DNA from: Caloramator mitchellensis
GTDB taxonomy: Bacteria; Bacillota; Clostridia; Clostridiales; Caloramatoraceae
Direction: 5' to 3'
Assembly (NCBI RefSeq): GCF_001440545.1
Contig: NZ_LKHP01000001.1
Span: forward strand, 124,001-188,000
DNA length: 64,000 nucleotides
Shown here: one piece after another, positions 62,308 to 64,000 of the stretch
Numbering within the stretch: position 1 is the first letter of the stretch
Layout of the letters: each line of letters begins with the position of its first letter
Translations under genes and position numbers: made by a program
Notes under the pieces: model-generated
Database searches by the model: none
The model's input: only the letters and a program-made list of their open reading frames with translations
What the model was told of the DNA's origin: nothing

Positions 62308-63612
62308 ATGATTAAAGTTGTTCATTATATAAATCAGTTCTTTGCCCAAATTGGGGGAGAAGAAAAGGCTAACATTCCACCAGAAGTAAGAGAAGGTTTT
62401 GTAGGACCTGGTATGGCGTTAAATGCTGCGTTTAAAGGCGAAGCTGAGATTGTTGCTACTGTAATATGTGGTGACTCATACTTTGCAGAGAACACCGCTG
62501 AAGCTACAAAACAAATTCTTGACATGGTTAAGAAATACAACCCAGATTTATTCATTGCTGGTCCAGCATTTAATGCAGGAAGATATGGAACTGCTTGTGC
62601 TACAATAGCTAAGACAGTTAAGGATGAGCTTGGAATTCCCGTATTGACTGGAATGTATATTGAAAATCCGGGTGTAGATTTATACAAGAAAGACTTATAT
62701 ATCATTTCAACAAAGGATAATGCTGCAGGAATGAGAGAGGCAGTGCCAAAGATGGCTGCTCTAGCATTAAAGCTTGCTAAGGGCGAAGAAATTGGAACTC
62801 CTGATGTTGAAGGTTATATTGAAAGAGGTATTAGAAAGAATTATTTTGCTGATGTTAGAGGTTCAAAGAGAGCTGTTGATATGCTCGTAAAAAAGATAAA
62901 GGGAGAAGAATTTGTAACAGAATTCAAGATGCCTTTATTCGATAGAGTAGCACCAAATCCTCCTGTTGCAGACATCAGCAAGGCGAAGATTGCCTTAGTT
63001 ACTTCAGGCGGAATAGTTCCTAAGGGAAATCCAGACAGAATTGAAAGTTCAAGTGCAAGCAAGTTTGGTAAGTATGACATTGAAGGAGTTTACGATTTAA
63101 CTCAGGAAACTTACGAAACTGCTCACGGTGGATATGACCCTGTTTATGCAAATAAGGACGCTGACAGAGTATTGCCAGTTGATGTGTTAAGAGACCTTGA
63201 AAAGGAAGGAAAGATTGGTTCATTACACAGATACTTCTATTCAACAGTTGGTAATGGAACCGCTGTTAAGAGTGCAGCTAAATTTGGTCAGGAAATAGCA
63301 AGACAACTTATTGCTGACGGAGTTCAGGCTGTAATTCTAACTTCTACTTGAGGAACCTGCACACGTTGCGGAGCAACGATGGTAAAGGAAATCGAAAGAG
63401 CAGGACTTCCAGTAGTTCATATGTGCACAATAGTTCCAATATCAAAGACAGTAGGTGCTAACAGAATAGTTCCAACTGTAGCTATTCCACACCCACTTGG
63501 AAATACTTCACTATCATATGAAGACGAAAAGGCATTAAGAAGAAAGCTTGTTGAAAAGGCATTAAAGGCTTTACAAACTGAAATTCATGAACAAACTGTT
63601 TTCGAAGACTAA
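62308..63612 (+). CDS. grdB: Glycine reductase component B gamma subunit (selenoprotein)
   Basis: A 434-residue selenoprotein. The in-frame TGA at 63349-63351 is selenocysteine 348 in AVILTSTUGTCTRCG, the U-x-x-C motif of GrdB. The part before the TGA has YINQFFAQIGGEEKANIPP and GIPVLTGMYIENPGVDLY, and the part after it PISKTVGANRIVPTVAIPHP, both as in known GrdB proteins. With GrdE it binds glycine and hands the carboxymethyl group to GrdA. GAGGAGG precedes the ATG. Confidence 0.96.
63364..63378 (+). promoter_or_regulatory. SECIS-like hairpin in grdB
   Basis: CGTTGC GGA GCAACG (63364-63378) starts 12 bases after the TGA. It is a compact six-bp stem. Confidence 0.65.
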
Positions 63613-63616
63613 TAAT

Positions 63617-63659
63617 AAGGGTCGGGAACTTTTGGGGTTTACCCTAAGCCCCGACCCTT
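63617..63659. terminator. Hairpin between grdB and grdC
   Basis: AAGGGTCGGG (63617-63626) pairs with CCCGACCCTT (63650-63659), with an inner GGGTTTACCC hairpin. Only a weak T-run follows (TTTAATATAATA), so partial termination or RNA processing is likelier than complete stop. Confidence 0.6.
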
Positions 63660-63682
63660 TAATATAATACGGAGGTGTAAAT

Positions 63683-64000
63683 ATGTTTCCAGTTTTAAAA
63701 GGAGCAAGTTATATTTTAGTTCATACTCCAGATATGATTATTCATAACGGAACAACTCAAACGCTTGAAAGAGAAATTAATCCAGATTCAGAATATCTAA
63801 AAAAAATTCCAGAGCATTTAAGAAGTTTTGAACAAGTTGTAGAATATCCAGTAACTCAAACTTTTATAGGAAACTTTGAGCCAGAAGAATTAGGCAAATT
63901 ATCAAAGCCCTACTTCAATCATAAGTTAGAAAACGCATCAAGATTTGGAAAATTTGGAGAAGTAATGCCTCAGGATGAATTTTATGGCTTAATTAAAATA
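63683..64000 (+). CDS. grdC: Glycine reductase complex component C beta subunit, N-terminal part
   Basis: The first 106 codons are present; the gene runs off the window. It starts MFPVLKGASYILVHTPDMII with TTQTLEREINPDSEYLKKIP, the typical GrdC beginning. GrdC is a FabH-like thiolase-fold protein that, with GrdD, forms protein C, releasing acetyl phosphate from the Se-carboxymethyl group. CGGAGGTG precedes the ATG. Confidence 0.92.
   Translation, partial: MFPVLKGASYILVHTPDMIIHNGTTQTLEREINPDSEYLKKIPEHLRSFEQVVEYPVTQTFIGNFEPEELGKLSKPYFNHKLENASRFGKFGEVMPQDEFYGLIKI

Noticed and set aside
61932-63351. Stop codons in grdA and grdB read as frameshifts or pseudogenes
   Set aside because: Both are TGA at the conserved selenocysteine positions, with intact frames and hairpins downstream.

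Overview
The window is AT-rich DNA from a low-GC Gram-positive bacterium, most likely a strictly anaerobic, endospore-forming member of the Clostridia that ferments amino acids. Evidence: a SleB-type cortex-lytic enzyme; Gram-positive regulatory RNAs (a Cys T-box, a cobalamin riboswitch and a glycine riboswitch); rubrerythrin and many radical-SAM or Fe-S enzymes; and a glycine reductase operon with two in-frame UGA (selenocysteine) codons. I see no prophage, insertion sequence, CRISPR array or rRNA. Genes are dense, lie on both strands, and often overlap or end convergently. The genus cannot be named from sequence reading alone.

Layout. 1-3.1 kb: the end of a methyltransferase gene, then an ECF sigma factor operon with three membrane proteins. 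3.1-8.5 kb: a HAD phosphatase, a four-domain CoA-disulfide-reductase/rhodanese/TusA/DsrE fusion with its own promoter and a CstR-like palindrome, an RMD1-type protein and an AI-2E transporter. 8.5-13.8 kb: a thioredoxin-like protein, a DUF2225 protein, an orphan FliK-like/FlhB-C pair, a phosphoesterase, an HMA-fold protein without its metal cysteines, an AEC transporter and a CYTH enzyme. 13.8-20.6 kb: a GH13 amylase-like protein, an LCP protein, a diguanylate cyclase response regulator, class II FBP aldolase and a DUF4363/DUF421 pair. 20.7-27.7 kb: a SUKH-TPR protein, gltX, a nucleoside kinase, a YitT protein, two-subunit serine dehydratase and a 36-residue rubredoxin-like protein. 27.8-34.7 kb, mostly minus strand: a cation exchanger, a tiny unannotated ORF, rubrerythrin, phosphatidylserine synthase and decarboxylase, a CBS protein, a lipid kinase, a DedA protein and YgiQ. 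34.9-43.6 kb: sleB, T-box-cysK-cysE, ykuS-like, queG, a YvlD-like membrane protein, an acyltransferase, DUF503, kbl, nth and a VanW protein. 43.7-49 kb: MoxR/DUF58/transglutaminase, tRNA-Leu(CAG) and a TRM11-like methyltransferase.

49.06-55.1 kb is the most interesting block. A cobalamin riboswitch with an apparent terminator/antiterminator platform precedes a DUF4430 lipoprotein, a secreted alpha/alpha-barrel + DUF4430 protein built like mammalian intrinsic factor/transcobalamin, and a complete ECF transporter (T, fused A-A', S). I read this as a surface B12 capture-and-import system. 55.1-58.4 kb carries a Cof-type HAD phosphatase, a DUF362 ferredoxin-like protein, trmL and a DegV protein.

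58.5-64 kb: a glycine riboswitch followed by grdX-trxB-trxA-grdE-grdA-grdB-grdC (cut by the window end), the selenoprotein glycine reductase of Stickland fermentation. Glycine switches the operon on, TrxB/TrxA supply electrons, and the GrdB/E, GrdA and GrdC complexes yield acetyl phosphate. Serine dehydratase and Kbl fit the same amino-acid-fermenting lifestyle.

Five imperfect palindromes sharing a CATGAATGATTTC-like arm lie between genes across the window and look like a dispersed repeat family. Start codons were chosen by Shine-Dalgarno position; several are GTG or TTG inside longer open frames.
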